Source of the DNA: Bradyrhizobium sp. C9
Lineage (GTDB): Bacteria; Pseudomonadota; Alphaproteobacteria; Rhizobiales; Xanthobacteraceae
Assembly: GCF_002532045.1 (NCBI RefSeq)
Contig: NZ_NWTG01000012.1
Coordinates: 124,001 to 188,000, forward strand
Length of the DNA: 64,000 nucleotides
Reading direction: 5' to 3'
In this document: in pieces, positions 17,588-25,704 of the stretch
Position numbering within the stretch: the stretch's first letter is position 1
Layout of the letters: each line of letters starts with the position of its first letter
The notes under the pieces: model-generated
The model's database searches: none
Seen by the model: only the letters and a program-made list of their open reading frames with translations
Told to the model about the DNA's origin: nothing
Program-made: the position numbers and the translations under genes

Positions 17588-18452
17588 AATAGGGCAGGGT
17601 CTCGACGCGGACCTGGTAGGTGCCCGCCTTGACCAGGCCGTCGAGATGCGCGGCGATCTCCTCGAGCGATGCGAACCAGACCTTGCGTTCGGCAACGATC
17701 CGCTCGAGCCAGCGCTCCACGACGCGCCAGCGGGCAAGCCGGCCGGTCAGGAACGGGTGCCAGATCCCCATCCAGAATCCGCCGGCCTCATAGGCCGCCT
17801 CAAACTCCTCGAACGAGGCGGCAAGGCCTTCGCTCGGCGATTTGACCGGCATCATGTAGCCGATCTCTGCGTAGTGGGCGAAGGGCGGCCAGTCGTCCGA
17901 TCCCCAGTGCGGTGGCATCTCGTAAAGCGATCCGCGCGTGGTGCGCATCTGGTACGGGATGTCATCGGCCATCAGCGATGAATCGTAGACGAAGCCGTGC
18001 TCGATCAGGAGATCGATCGTGGTCTGGTTGGCGTTGTAGACCGGCGCACGGTAGCCGCGCGGCTTACGCCCAGTCATTGCGACATGAATGGCAAGCGCGC
18101 GTTCGAAGGCCTCGCGCTGCTGCGCCGAGGAAATCTCCGTCGGGTCCTCGTGGATGTAGCCGTGATGGCCGATCTCGTGGCCACCCTTGAGAATGGCTTC
18201 CACGGCATCCGGATAGCGCTGCATGGTCCAGGCCGGCATGAAGAACGACTGCTTCAGCCCGAGGCGCCGATAGGTCTCCAGGATGCGCGGCACGCCGACG
18301 GTCGGCCCGTATCGTCCCATCGTGATCGGGTAGAGCCGGTCGAAGGAGTCCTTCGGCCGCGCGATGTGGATGAGGCTGTCGGCGTCGACGTCGAACGTGA
18401 TCGCGCAGGCGCAGCGCGCCCCGTTCGGCCAGGGGATGGGATTCTTGATCAT
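17568..18452 (-). CDS. polysaccharide-deacetylase-fold hydrolase
   Basis: A 294-residue NodB-homology enzyme. The metal and catalytic residues are visible: Asp pair in AITFDVDADS, the His box in GHEIGHHGYIHEDPTEIS, RGYRAPVYNANQTTIDLLIEHGFVYDSSLMADDIPY, and a C-terminal WHPFLTGR. The sequence is closer to the peptidoglycan-deacetylase-like/allantoinase-like cytoplasmic group than to secreted chitin deacetylases, and there is no signal peptide. The start ATG 18452 has GAGGATG upstream. With DUF1989, azoreductase and NCS1 permease around it, a ring or amide C-N hydrolase role is more likely than cell-wall work (inference). Confidence 0.85.
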   Translation of the reverse strand: MIKNPIPWPNGARCACAITFDVDADSLIHIARPKDSFDRLYPITMGRYGPTVGVPRILETYRRLGLKQSFFMPAWTMQRYPDAVEAILKGGHEIGHHGYIHEDPTEISSAQQREAFERALAIHVAMTGRKPRGYRAPVYNANQTTIDLLIEHGFVYDSSLMADDIPYQMRTTRGSLYEMPPHWGSDDWPPFAHYAEIGYMMPVKSPSEGLAASFEEFEAAYEAGGFWMGIWHPFLTGRLARWRVVERWLERIVAERKVWFASLEEIAAHLDGLVKAGTYQVRVETLPYFTQPVS

Positions 18453-18489
18453 CGGATCATCCTCGTGCAGCCGGCGGACAAGCGGCGCA

Positions 18490-19161
18490 TCATTCCGCCG
18501 CGACATTAACAGGCCCGTCGATTCCAAGACACTGCCGGACCAGCACCGGGATCGCGGCAAAGGCGTCGGCAACCGATCGCCGGTAGCGCTCATCGTTGAA
18601 CTCCTGATAGTCGACCGCGATCAGATGGCTCTCCTGCACCCCGAGATAGTGGGCGCAGGTGAAGATGTGGGTCTCCAGATGGTTCATGGCCTCCCGCACT
18701 CCGCCGGGGCCGAAGCCGAATTCGCCACGCGAGCTCAGCACCACCAGCGTCTTGCCGCGCATGATCGGCTCGAGCGGAAACTCGCCGCGGGCGAGATCGA
18801 AGCTGAAGGTCTTGTCGATCCGGATCACCTTGTCGAACCACGACTTCAGCGCCGCCGGCATGCCGTAATTGTGCATCGGTGCCCCGATCACGATCACATT
18901 GGCGCGTTCAAGCTCGTCGATCAGTTCGTCGGACAGACGAAGTTCGTCATGCTGCTCCGCGGTACGGTCGCCAGGCGCGGTGAAGGCGGCGGCCACCCAA
19001 GCCTCCGTGATGAGCGGTGGCGGGTCGCGGCCGACGTCGCGCGAGATGACCGTGGCGCCGGGCTCGTGCGTCAGCCAGTGTTCGACGAACGATTTGGAGA
19101 GTTTCCGGCTGACCGAACGGTCGCCGCGCGGGCTGGCATCGATATGCAGAAGTGTCGTCAT
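18490..19161 (-). CDS. azoR: FMN-dependent NADH:quinone/azo reductase
   Basis: A 223-residue flavodoxin-like enzyme of the AzoR family. FMN-binding start TLLHIDASPRGDRSVSRKLS; IGAPMHNYGMPAALKSWFDKVIR is the family signature; VLSSRGEFG and a C-terminal VQESHLIAVDYQ complete the fold. AzoR enzymes reduce quinones and azo dyes with NADH in the cytoplasm. It ends 37 bases before the deacetylase start on the same strand and probably shares its transcript. The ATG at 19161 fits the family N-terminus. Confidence 0.88.
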   Translation of the reverse strand: MTTLLHIDASPRGDRSVSRKLSKSFVEHWLTHEPGATVISRDVGRDPPPLITEAWVAAAFTAPGDRTAEQHDELRLSDELIDELERANVIVIGAPMHNYGMPAALKSWFDKVIRIDKTFSFDLARGEFPLEPIMRGKTLVVLSSRGEFGFGPGGVREAMNHLETHIFTCAHYLGVQESHLIAVDYQEFNDERYRRSVADAFAAIPVLVRQCLGIDGPVNVAAE

Positions 19162-19459
19162 CCCTGGCCTCTGCTGATTGGGGAGCAATGCGTCGGCTCC
19201 ACAATGACCAAATGTCGGGATCGGCGTGATTGACGAATCCGGCAGGTCAGTTGAGAAAATCTCAACGGTGAAGCGGCGTGCCACGGTGACGCTGCGATCG
19301 CTCCTGATGGCGGCCGTATTTTCCGGCTCGCTGCACGCAAACTTCACTCTCGATGCCGCCTCAACCCGGCTTGAGGATTTCTCATTATCGCCTCAACGCT
19401 GCCTGCTGCTCAGATGCCTCATCCCGGCCCAGATCAATGCGCCGGACAACGGGGGAAAC
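19162..19459. promoter_or_regulatory. divergent control region with two inverted repeats
   Basis: The 298 bases between azoR and the NCS1 permease gene hold two perfect short palindromes: GTTGAGA-AAA-TCTCAAC at 19250-19266 and CCTCAA-CCCGGC-TTGAGG at 19359-19376. Both carry the TTGAG/CTCAA core, so they could be two sites for the same regulator. No credible gene lies here. Confidence 0.5.
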
Positions 19460-20920
19460 ATGTTGCTCAAGCAGACACAGCTTCCGGTGCAGGATGAGGC
19501 CGGCTTCGATGCCCACGGAATCGAGCCGGTGCCTGCGGCGCACCGCACGTCGTCGTCGTTCGATCAGTTCTGGATCTGGACCGGCGCGAACATCGCGCCG
19601 ATCAACTGGGTGCTGGGCGCGCTCGGCATCCAGCTCGGCCTCAGCCTGCTGCAAACGCTTGCCGTCATCGTCATCGGCAACCTGTTCGGCGCGGCGCTGT
19701 TTGCCGCCTTCTGCCTGATGGGACATCGCACCGGCGTGCCGCAGATGGTGCTGGGCCGGCTGGCGTTCGGTCGCCGCGGTGCCTATCTGCCGGCACTGGC
19801 GCAAGTGCTGATGCCGATGGGGTGGGTCGCGATCAACACCTGGATCGTGCTCGATCTTTGCATGGCGGCGCTTGAGCGGATGGGTATCGGCGGCGGCATC
19901 GAGCTCAAATATGCGATCGCGGTGTTGGTGATGCTGTTCCAGATCGGCATCGCGGCCTGGGGCTTCAATGCCATCAAGGTGTTCGAGCGCTACACCATGC
20001 CGTTCATTCTGCTGATCATGGCGGTCATGACCGCGCTCGCGTTCCTGCACGTCGACATCAAGTGGCAGTCCGCCAATGTCACCGGCATGCCGGCATTCGC
20101 CGCCGCGACGCAGCTGATGACCGCGATCGGCATCGGCTGGGGCATTTCGTGGCTGACCTATGCCTCCGACTATACGCGCTTCACCAGGCCGTCGCTCGGC
20201 GCGGCCAAGGTGTTTCGGGCGACATTCCTCGGCATGTTCCTGCCGACGGTCTGGCTTGCCTTCCTCGGTGCGACGATTGCATCGGCCGGCGCTGGTTCCG
20301 ATCCGTCGAAGCTGATCATCGCAGCGTTTGGCACGATGGCGCTGCCGGTGCTGCTGGTGCTGCTGCATGGCCCGATCGCGACCAACATCGTCGTGATCTA
20401 TTCGGCGGCGCTGTCGTCGCTGGCGCTCGATCTGCGGCGGCCGCGTTGGGTGATCTCGGTGGCCTCCGGCCTGATCGCCTCCGCGATCCTGTACGGCTTC
20501 CTGCAGTCGGGCGACTTTGCCCACGCCTTCGACAATTTCATGGTCGCTCTGATCGTCTGGATCAGCCCATGGGCCGGCGTCACGCTCGCGGATTTCTATC
20601 TGGTGCGACGCGCCCGCATCGATGTCGCCTCGCTCTACGAGGAGCCGGGCCGGGATCGTGATTTCAACTGGGCGGGACTGATCGCCTTTGCGGCAGGCTT
20701 CGTAGCGGCATGGGCCTTCCAGATGGGCACGATCAAGGCCATGCAAGGCCCGCTTGCATTGGCGACCGGCGGGGTCGACCTGTCATGGCTCACCGGGATC
20801 GGCGTTGCGATGGTGAGCTATCTTGGGCTGCATCGGCTGTTTGGGCGTCCACTGGCGCGGAGCGTCCCGTCGCCGAGCGCGGACGCGGCGTCGATCGAGC
20901 CGGCGACCACGTCGACCTGA
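19460..20920 (+). CDS. NCS1-family nucleobase/ureide permease
   Basis: A 486-residue membrane protein with about twelve helices, of the NCS1 (cytosine/uracil/allantoin/hydantoin permease) family. Family elements: FDQFWIWTGANIAPINWVLGALG near residue 35, GVPQMVLGRLAFGRRGAYLPALAQVLMPMGWVAINTW, TYASDYTRFTRP, and NFMVALIVWISPWAGVTLADFYL. The ATG at 19460 has GGGGGAA upstream; the in-frame extension further upstream is not protein-like. It probably imports a nitrogen heterocycle for the neighbouring hydrolases. Confidence 0.9.
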   Translation: MLLKQTQLPVQDEAGFDAHGIEPVPAAHRTSSSFDQFWIWTGANIAPINWVLGALGIQLGLSLLQTLAVIVIGNLFGAALFAAFCLMGHRTGVPQMVLGRLAFGRRGAYLPALAQVLMPMGWVAINTWIVLDLCMAALERMGIGGGIELKYAIAVLVMLFQIGIAAWGFNAIKVFERYTMPFILLIMAVMTALAFLHVDIKWQSANVTGMPAFAAATQLMTAIGIGWGISWLTYASDYTRFTRPSLGAAKVFRATFLGMFLPTVWLAFLGATIASAGAGSDPSKLIIAAFGTMALPVLLVLLHGPIATNIVVIYSAALSSLALDLRRPRWVISVASGLIASAILYGFLQSGDFAHAFDNFMVALIVWISPWAGVTLADFYLVRRARIDVASLYEEPGRDRDFNWAGLIAFAAGFVAAWAFQMGTIKAMQGPLALATGGVDLSWLTGIGVAMVSYLGLHRLFGRPLARSVPSPSADAASIEPATTST

Positions 20921-20942
20921 AGCGGCACGCCGTGCGCTCGCC

Positions 20943-21120
20943 TCACTCCATCCGCGCAAATAACTCCACCAGCGTTTCGCGCAGCCAGCGCTGCGCGGGG
21001 ACGGTATCGTTGCGCTGGTGCCAGAACAGGCTGACGATGCGCGGCGGCGCCGGTAGCGGCACCGCCACTGCATGCAGATGCGGCGCGTGGCGGGACTGCG
21101 CGCTGAGATCGCGCCGCAGC
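20943..21120 (-). pseudogene. 3' remnant of a LysR regulator gene
   Basis: Read on the minus strand this encodes only the last 58 residues of a LysR protein (LRRDLSAQSRHAPHLHAV ... LFARME, stop TGA). It matches the C-terminus of the intact LysR gene at 23272-24198, with 6 residue differences and about 20 base differences over 178 aligned positions (hand count). The match stops abruptly at 21120, exactly where the stop codon of the OLD-family gene begins. It is a truncated duplicate marking one border of the insert. Confidence 0.9.
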
Positions 21121-22940
21121 TAGGTTGCTGGTCTTCGCGTGGTCTCCACCACACTATGAATATATGCTGCTAGTTCCCGAAGAAGCTGCGGCTTATGTTC
21201 GATCAACCACTCGGTGAGGAACTTTGAGTGGCGAACCTTGTCATAGGCGTTGCCGGGTTCACCTAGTTCATCAATCACCGCTTTCAATAGGTTGGGTGCG
21301 TGGACGTTGGAAAGCCAATTAACGTCGGCCAAATCTCCACTCCACCCGGGAGTTGCACCGGCGCGTCGCATCGCTTCCTCAATGCGTGACGGGGCTACAG
21401 GGGCCGACTTGTCGCGTGCAATCCATCTTAGAAGTGCGGCGATGGCCTCCGGTTCGAGCAGGTAATTTTCATAGCACAATCGAGGTAAAAAGTGAGCGGC
21501 GCCTTTCGATTCTCGTACGAGATCATCGATCTCTTGTTGGGTGCGACTTTCCCGGTCGAAGCTAAATGACACCGTGGCGGGGAGAAGTGCTGCGCCTGAG
21601 CTAACCTTCTTATAGATGCTCCATATGAGTGCTGCTTGCCTTTTATTCTTTCTTTCAAAGTCTCCCGTGTTCTTCATGGCTACGAATACCAAGCCGAGTT
21701 CCACCTCCTTCAAAATCTTCTCGAGAATGAGGGGAAAACAGATCTCTTCTGTAGGACCTTCTACCCAGACTGCGCGATCGTACCCAAATACGTCTGAAAA
21801 GCTTACTCCCAAGTCGGTCAATAGCATCTTCAGGTCATTGACCTGATCTGCTTCCACCCTTCGGACGGAGCTTTCACCGTGCTTCCATTCGACCGAGTAG
21901 ATAATCTGTGGCTTAACCGTCGCGAGAAGTTCGGCGGAATGGGTGCCGATGATGTACTGGTGGTTATATTGTTGAAGCACTTGCATCAGCTTTTTCGCGG
22001 CACCGGGATGCAGGAAGCTACTCGGCTCATCGATGACGATTACGCCACGGCGAACTGTCATAGCCACATAAAGTATGCAAAGTACCTGCCCGACACCGGT
22101 TCCGCAGTTCTGTAAGGGGTCCGCTAAGTCTCCTCGTTGTATCGAGGCATCGAACTGCGAAACCTTTACTTCCGACTGATTATGCACGAGACCAACCGAT
22201 ACATACCTTATTGAAGGGAATATCTCGGCAACGTGCCGGTTGAATTCTTCGAACTGCCCCCTGTGGCTGCCTTGCCAGGTATGCAATACGGCCGCTAGGT
22301 TTTGGCCGTCAGGCGACAAGATCGTTGCTTCTTGTGCAGGAGTCGTTCCGATAGCTAAGCGCTCAGCTCTAAAAACGTAGATGGTGCTGTCGCACTCACG
22401 CTGGGCAATCTGGGGCAAACTGTCCATCTGGCCGCTTGATAGGCCGACGGGCTCGACAGACCGACGGGCTCGATTTCCGATAACTCCCAGTGATCTTTCA
22501 AATTGCCCTTTATCGAATAAGGCGTGAGATGGATAATCCCGACCAAGCCAACCAGAACTAAACGGGACCTTAAGCTGCAACGTAATCTGCTCCTTCTGCA
22601 GTACCGACAGTGCAAATTTAGTTGCATCTTGTTCGGAGTTAACTGGCAACGCTGGGACGTGGACAACCCCGCCGTTAGCCAGAATGGCATTGCGCAATTC
22701 CTCGCCACTGATTGAGAGGTCGAACTCTGCTGAGGACGTTTCGTCTAAAGGTACACCAGCATCCACACCAACCATCTTATGCTTGTGATGTGGATTTCGG
22801 TGCAAACGGAATGCCTCCAGCAGAGCGCTTTTGCCGGAATTGTTCTGCCCAATCACAACTGTGAATCCGGGAGCGAATTCAAGCCATCCGGAATCTCGGA
22901 AGCTCTTATAATTCTGCAATCTCAGCCTTAGAATTTTCAT
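21120..22940 (-). CDS. OLD-family ATP-dependent nuclease (AAA + TOPRIM)
   Basis: A 606-residue protein. The N-terminal ABC/SMC-like ATPase half starts MKILRLRLQNYKSFRDSGW and has Walker A GQNNSGKS (about residue 32), a signature region near QNCGTGVGQVL and Walker B GVIVIDEPSSFLHP, followed by IIGTHSAELL. The C-terminal half has TOPRIM-like elements: acidic WVEGPTEEICFPLIL and SFDRESR. OLD proteins are nucleases found in phage P2 and in antiphage islands. No UvrD-type partner (as in Gabija) lies beside it. Base composition is visibly lower in G+C than its neighbours, and it sits between duplicated LysR ends, so horizontal acquisition is likely. Confidence 0.88.
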   Translation of the reverse strand: MKILRLRLQNYKSFRDSGWLEFAPGFTVVIGQNNSGKSALLEAFRLHRNPHHKHKMVGVDAGVPLDETSSAEFDLSISGEELRNAILANGGVVHVPALPVNSEQDATKFALSVLQKEQITLQLKVPFSSGWLGRDYPSHALFDKGQFERSLGVIGNRARRSVEPVGLSSGQMDSLPQIAQRECDSTIYVFRAERLAIGTTPAQEATILSPDGQNLAAVLHTWQGSHRGQFEEFNRHVAEIFPSIRYVSVGLVHNQSEVKVSQFDASIQRGDLADPLQNCGTGVGQVLCILYVAMTVRRGVIVIDEPSSFLHPGAAKKLMQVLQQYNHQYIIGTHSAELLATVKPQIIYSVEWKHGESSVRRVEADQVNDLKMLLTDLGVSFSDVFGYDRAVWVEGPTEEICFPLILEKILKEVELGLVFVAMKNTGDFERKNKRQAALIWSIYKKVSSGAALLPATVSFSFDRESRTQQEIDDLVRESKGAAHFLPRLCYENYLLEPEAIAALLRWIARDKSAPVAPSRIEEAMRRAGATPGWSGDLADVNWLSNVHAPNLLKAVIDELGEPGNAYDKVRHSKFLTEWLIEHKPQLLRELAAYIHSVVETTRRPAT

Positions 22941-23271
22941 AGCAATGTAGAGTATCGAGATATTCACCTCGCGAGATAGGCAGAAATTCGAGTATTCAAC
23001 CGGAAGTTTGGGGATGACTTCCCAAATTCCCAAGTGGTCACCTCATCGCTATGGATCGATCGTGGCCAGATGTCGTGTTCGCCCAGTACGACCTTGATTC
23101 CGTTAACGGTTACGCTGCTGGCGAAAGGGCAGCGTCTAAGCTTGCGAGAGATTCACCTGGGTCCCGGCGATCTCTCGCCGTCGAGTTCAGCGTGACTTCG
23201 ATCTGACCTACATTACGAGTGCCAAGGGCCACGAGGAGGAGCACATGACGAAAGCGGGTCGCATCTGCCCC
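22941..23271. other. upstream part of the OLD insert, no assigned gene
   Basis: About 330 bases of lower-G+C sequence between the OLD gene start and the intact LysR gene. A short plus-strand frame at 23051-23206 (51 codons from ATG) and a second one in another frame nearby (GHEEEHMTKAGRIC around 23230) look like possible gene remnants, but I cannot identify them. Confidence 0.45.
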
Positions 23272-24198
23272 TTATTCCATCCGCGCGAACATCTCCACCA
23301 GCGTCTCGCGCAGCCAGCGCTGCGCGGGGACGGTGTCGTTGCGCTGGTGCCAGAACAGGCTGACGATGCGCGGCGGCGCCGGCAGCGGCACTGGCATGGC
23401 GTGCAGATAAGGCGCCTGGCGGGATTGTGCGCTGAGGTCGCGCGGCAGCACCGCGATCAGGTCGGATTGGCGCACGATTTCGTAGGCGGCGTTGTAGTGA
23501 TTGACGATGGCGACGAGGTTGCGCGACAGCCCGCGCGAGCCGAGAAACTGGTCGTAGGTTGGCAAGGTTCGGCCGGCCAGGCTCACATCGACATGCCTGG
23601 CGCCGAGGAAACTGCGCACATTCAACCGCTTCTTGCCCGCAAGTGGGTGATCACGCCGCATGAAGCAGGCATAGTCCACCGTCCACAGCGAGCGCGAGCG
23701 GATCAGTCCCTGATGCAGCGCTTCATTGACATAAACGCTCAGCACGCAATCGACCCGATTGTCCTCGAGCTGGTCGGCGATCCCGATGATGGTGTTCGGC
23801 ACGGTGCGGATGCGCGCCGTCGGCGCCATCTCGGCGAAGCGGTTCAATAGCCGCGGCATCACCAGGGCAGACACGTAGTCCGACATCGACAGGCTGAACT
23901 CGGTCTGCGCACGGCGTGAATCGAAGACCTCCTCGTCGAGCGCGCCGCGGATACTCTCCAGCGCGCCGCCGATCGGATCCCACAGCGCCACGGCCCGCTG
24001 GGTCGGGCGGATTCCCGTGCCTGATCTGACGAACAGGGGATCGCTCAGCGCGTCACGTAGTCGTGCCAGCGCATTGCTGACCGCGGGCTGCGTCATCTTG
24101 AGCGCGTTTGCGGCGCGCGTGACGCTGCCCTCCGTCATCAACGCCTCGAAGACTTTCAGGAGATTGAGGTCGAGCGTGCGAAACGGCATCGGCGACAT
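23272..24198 (-). CDS. LysR-family transcriptional regulator (NodD-like group)
   Basis: A 308-residue LysR protein starting MSPMPFRTLDLNLLKVFEALMTEGSVTRAANALKMTQPAVSNALARLRDALSDPLFVRSGTG, the N-terminus of the NodD/NahR-like subgroup that often responds to aromatic or other small ligands. The effector domain runs to the end. It is divergent from the MFS permease gene at 24317, which it probably controls. Its last 58 codons are duplicated at 20943-21120 on the far side of the OLD gene. ATG 24198 or 24189. Confidence 0.92.
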   Translation of the reverse strand: MSPMPFRTLDLNLLKVFEALMTEGSVTRAANALKMTQPAVSNALARLRDALSDPLFVRSGTGIRPTQRAVALWDPIGGALESIRGALDEEVFDSRRAQTEFSLSMSDYVSALVMPRLLNRFAEMAPTARIRTVPNTIIGIADQLEDNRVDCVLSVYVNEALHQGLIRSRSLWTVDYACFMRRDHPLAGKKRLNVRSFLGARHVDVSLAGRTLPTYDQFLGSRGLSRNLVAIVNHYNAAYEIVRQSDLIAVLPRDLSAQSRQAPYLHAMPVPLPAPPRIVSLFWHQRNDTVPAQRWLRETLVEMFARME

Positions 24199-24221
24199 TC
24201 ATGCTGGTGATATACTAGATC

Positions 24222-24236
24222 ATAATTATAAATTAT
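24222..24236. promoter_or_regulatory. candidate LysR operator
   Basis: A perfect palindrome ATAATT-ATA-AATTAT in the short A+T-rich gap between the divergent LysR and MFS permease starts, the place and style expected for a LysR recognition site. Confidence 0.5.
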
Positions 24237-24316
24237 TGCGATAATTGAGCTTTGTCTATCATTCCCAGGCTGACCCCGCGGCGCGTGCCGACCGTGGGGC
24301 GGAGGGGGGCTATTTC

Positions 24317-25672
24317 ATGTCGATGATCTCGGCGCGCATCGAGCGCCTGCCGTTCGCGCGTTTCCATGTGCACCTGCTGCTGATGGGCGGCCTGGGCTAT
24401 CTGTTCGACGCGATGGATGCCGCCGTGCTGGCGTTCATCCTGCCGGTGCTGCGTACCGCCTGGGGGCTGACCAATGTCGAGACCGGCGTGCTCGGCAGCA
24501 GCACCTTCGTCGGCTATCTGTTCGGCGCGCTGCTCGCGGGAACGCTGGGCGACCTGATCGGCCGCCGCGCGGTGATGATGTCGGCGCTCGCGCTCTACAG
24601 CGTGGCCTCGCTGGTCAGCGCGACGGTGGACAGCTGGCCGGCATTCTTCGCAGCGCGCGTCGTCGCCGGCATGGGCACCGGTGCGGAAAGCGCGATCATC
24701 GCGCCATATTTCGCGGAGTTCGTGGCGCGGCGTTACCGCGGCGCCTTCACCGGCGCGCTCGCCGGCTTCTTCTCGTTCGGCTTCGTCGCTGCCGCCTTGC
24801 TCGGCTATTTCATCGTGCCGGCCTACGAGAACGGCTGGCGCATCGTGCTCGTGATCACCGCCATACCGGTCGTGATGCTGCTGTGGTGGCGGAGGTCGCT
24901 GCCGGAATCGCCGCGCTGGCTGGAGAGCCGCGGCAGGGTGAAGGAAGCCGAGGCGGTGCTCGACAAGGTCGAGGCAAGCTTCGCGCGCGAGGGCCGCGTG
25001 CTGCCGCCACCGGTCGCCGAGCCCGTTGTGCCGGCCGTATCGTCGGGAACGCTGCTGAGCAATTTTGCGGCGCTCCTGGCCGGCCGCCAGGCGCGGATCA
25101 CCACGATGACCTGGATCATGTGGCTGTCGATCACGTTCAGCTATTATTCCTTCTTCGTCTGGATTCCCGGCCTCTTGGTGCAGAACGGCATGAGCATCAC
25201 CAAGAGCTTCGGTTATTCGCTGGCGATGTATTGCGCGCAGGTGCCCGGCTATTTCACCGCCGCTTTCTTCAACGAGCGGATCGGCCGGCAGTCCACGATT
25301 GCGACCTACATGATCCTCGGCGGCGCCAGCGCGCTCGGGCTCGCCTTTGCCGCGAGCGACGGGCAGATCATGACGGCCGGCCTGCTGCTGTCGTTCTTCA
25401 TGAACGGCACCTATGCCGGAGTTTATGCCTACACGGCCGAGGTGTTTCCGACCGCAATCAGGACCACGGGGGCAGGGCTCGCGTCCGCGATCGGCCGCAT
25501 CGGCGCGATCATTGCGCCGATCCTGGTCGGCTACCTCTATCCGAACTTCGGCTTCGCCGGCGTGTTCGGCGTCACCACGTCCGTACTGTTGATCGGCGCC
25601 GTCACCGTCCTCTTGATGGGCGTGCCGACGCGCGGCCGGTCACTCGAAGACATCGCAAGCGAAGCTGCGTGA
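24317..25672 (+). CDS. MFS permease (metabolite:H+ symporter type)
   Basis: A 451-residue, twelve-helix major facilitator. Family motifs: GYLFDAMDAAVLAFILPVL in helix 1, the loop motif GTLGDLIGRRAVM, GMGTGAESAIIAPYFAEFVARRYRG, LPESPRWLESRGRVKEAE after helix 6, and YTAEVFPTAIRTTGAGLASAIGRIGAI. These fit the sugar-porter/aromatic-acid:H+ symporter groups. ATG 24317 has GGAGGGGGG upstream. It is 32 bases ahead of an amidohydrolase gene, so it probably imports that enzyme's substrate. Confidence 0.9.
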   Translation: MSMISARIERLPFARFHVHLLLMGGLGYLFDAMDAAVLAFILPVLRTAWGLTNVETGVLGSSTFVGYLFGALLAGTLGDLIGRRAVMMSALALYSVASLVSATVDSWPAFFAARVVAGMGTGAESAIIAPYFAEFVARRYRGAFTGALAGFFSFGFVAAALLGYFIVPAYENGWRIVLVITAIPVVMLLWWRRSLPESPRWLESRGRVKEAEAVLDKVEASFAREGRVLPPPVAEPVVPAVSSGTLLSNFAALLAGRQARITTMTWIMWLSITFSYYSFFVWIPGLLVQNGMSITKSFGYSLAMYCAQVPGYFTAAFFNERIGRQSTIATYMILGGASALGLAFAASDGQIMTAGLLLSFFMNGTYAGVYAYTAEVFPTAIRTTGAGLASAIGRIGAIIAPILVGYLYPNFGFAGVFGVTTSVLLIGAVTVLLMGVPTRGRSLEDIASEAA

Positions 25673-25704
25673 TCGCGGCCGCTGTATCTCGACAGGAGAC
25701 CCTT

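Noticed and set aside
19385..20746. A 453-codon minus-strand open frame opposite the NCS1 permease
   Set aside because: Its translation is an Arg/Asp/His/Gln-rich composition typical of antisense frames in G+C-rich DNA, and the plus strand carries a clear membrane transporter.
21120..22940. Gabija-like defence system
   Set aside because: Only the OLD-type gene is present; no UvrD/PcrA-like GajB gene adjoins it, so a single-gene OLD system is the safer call.
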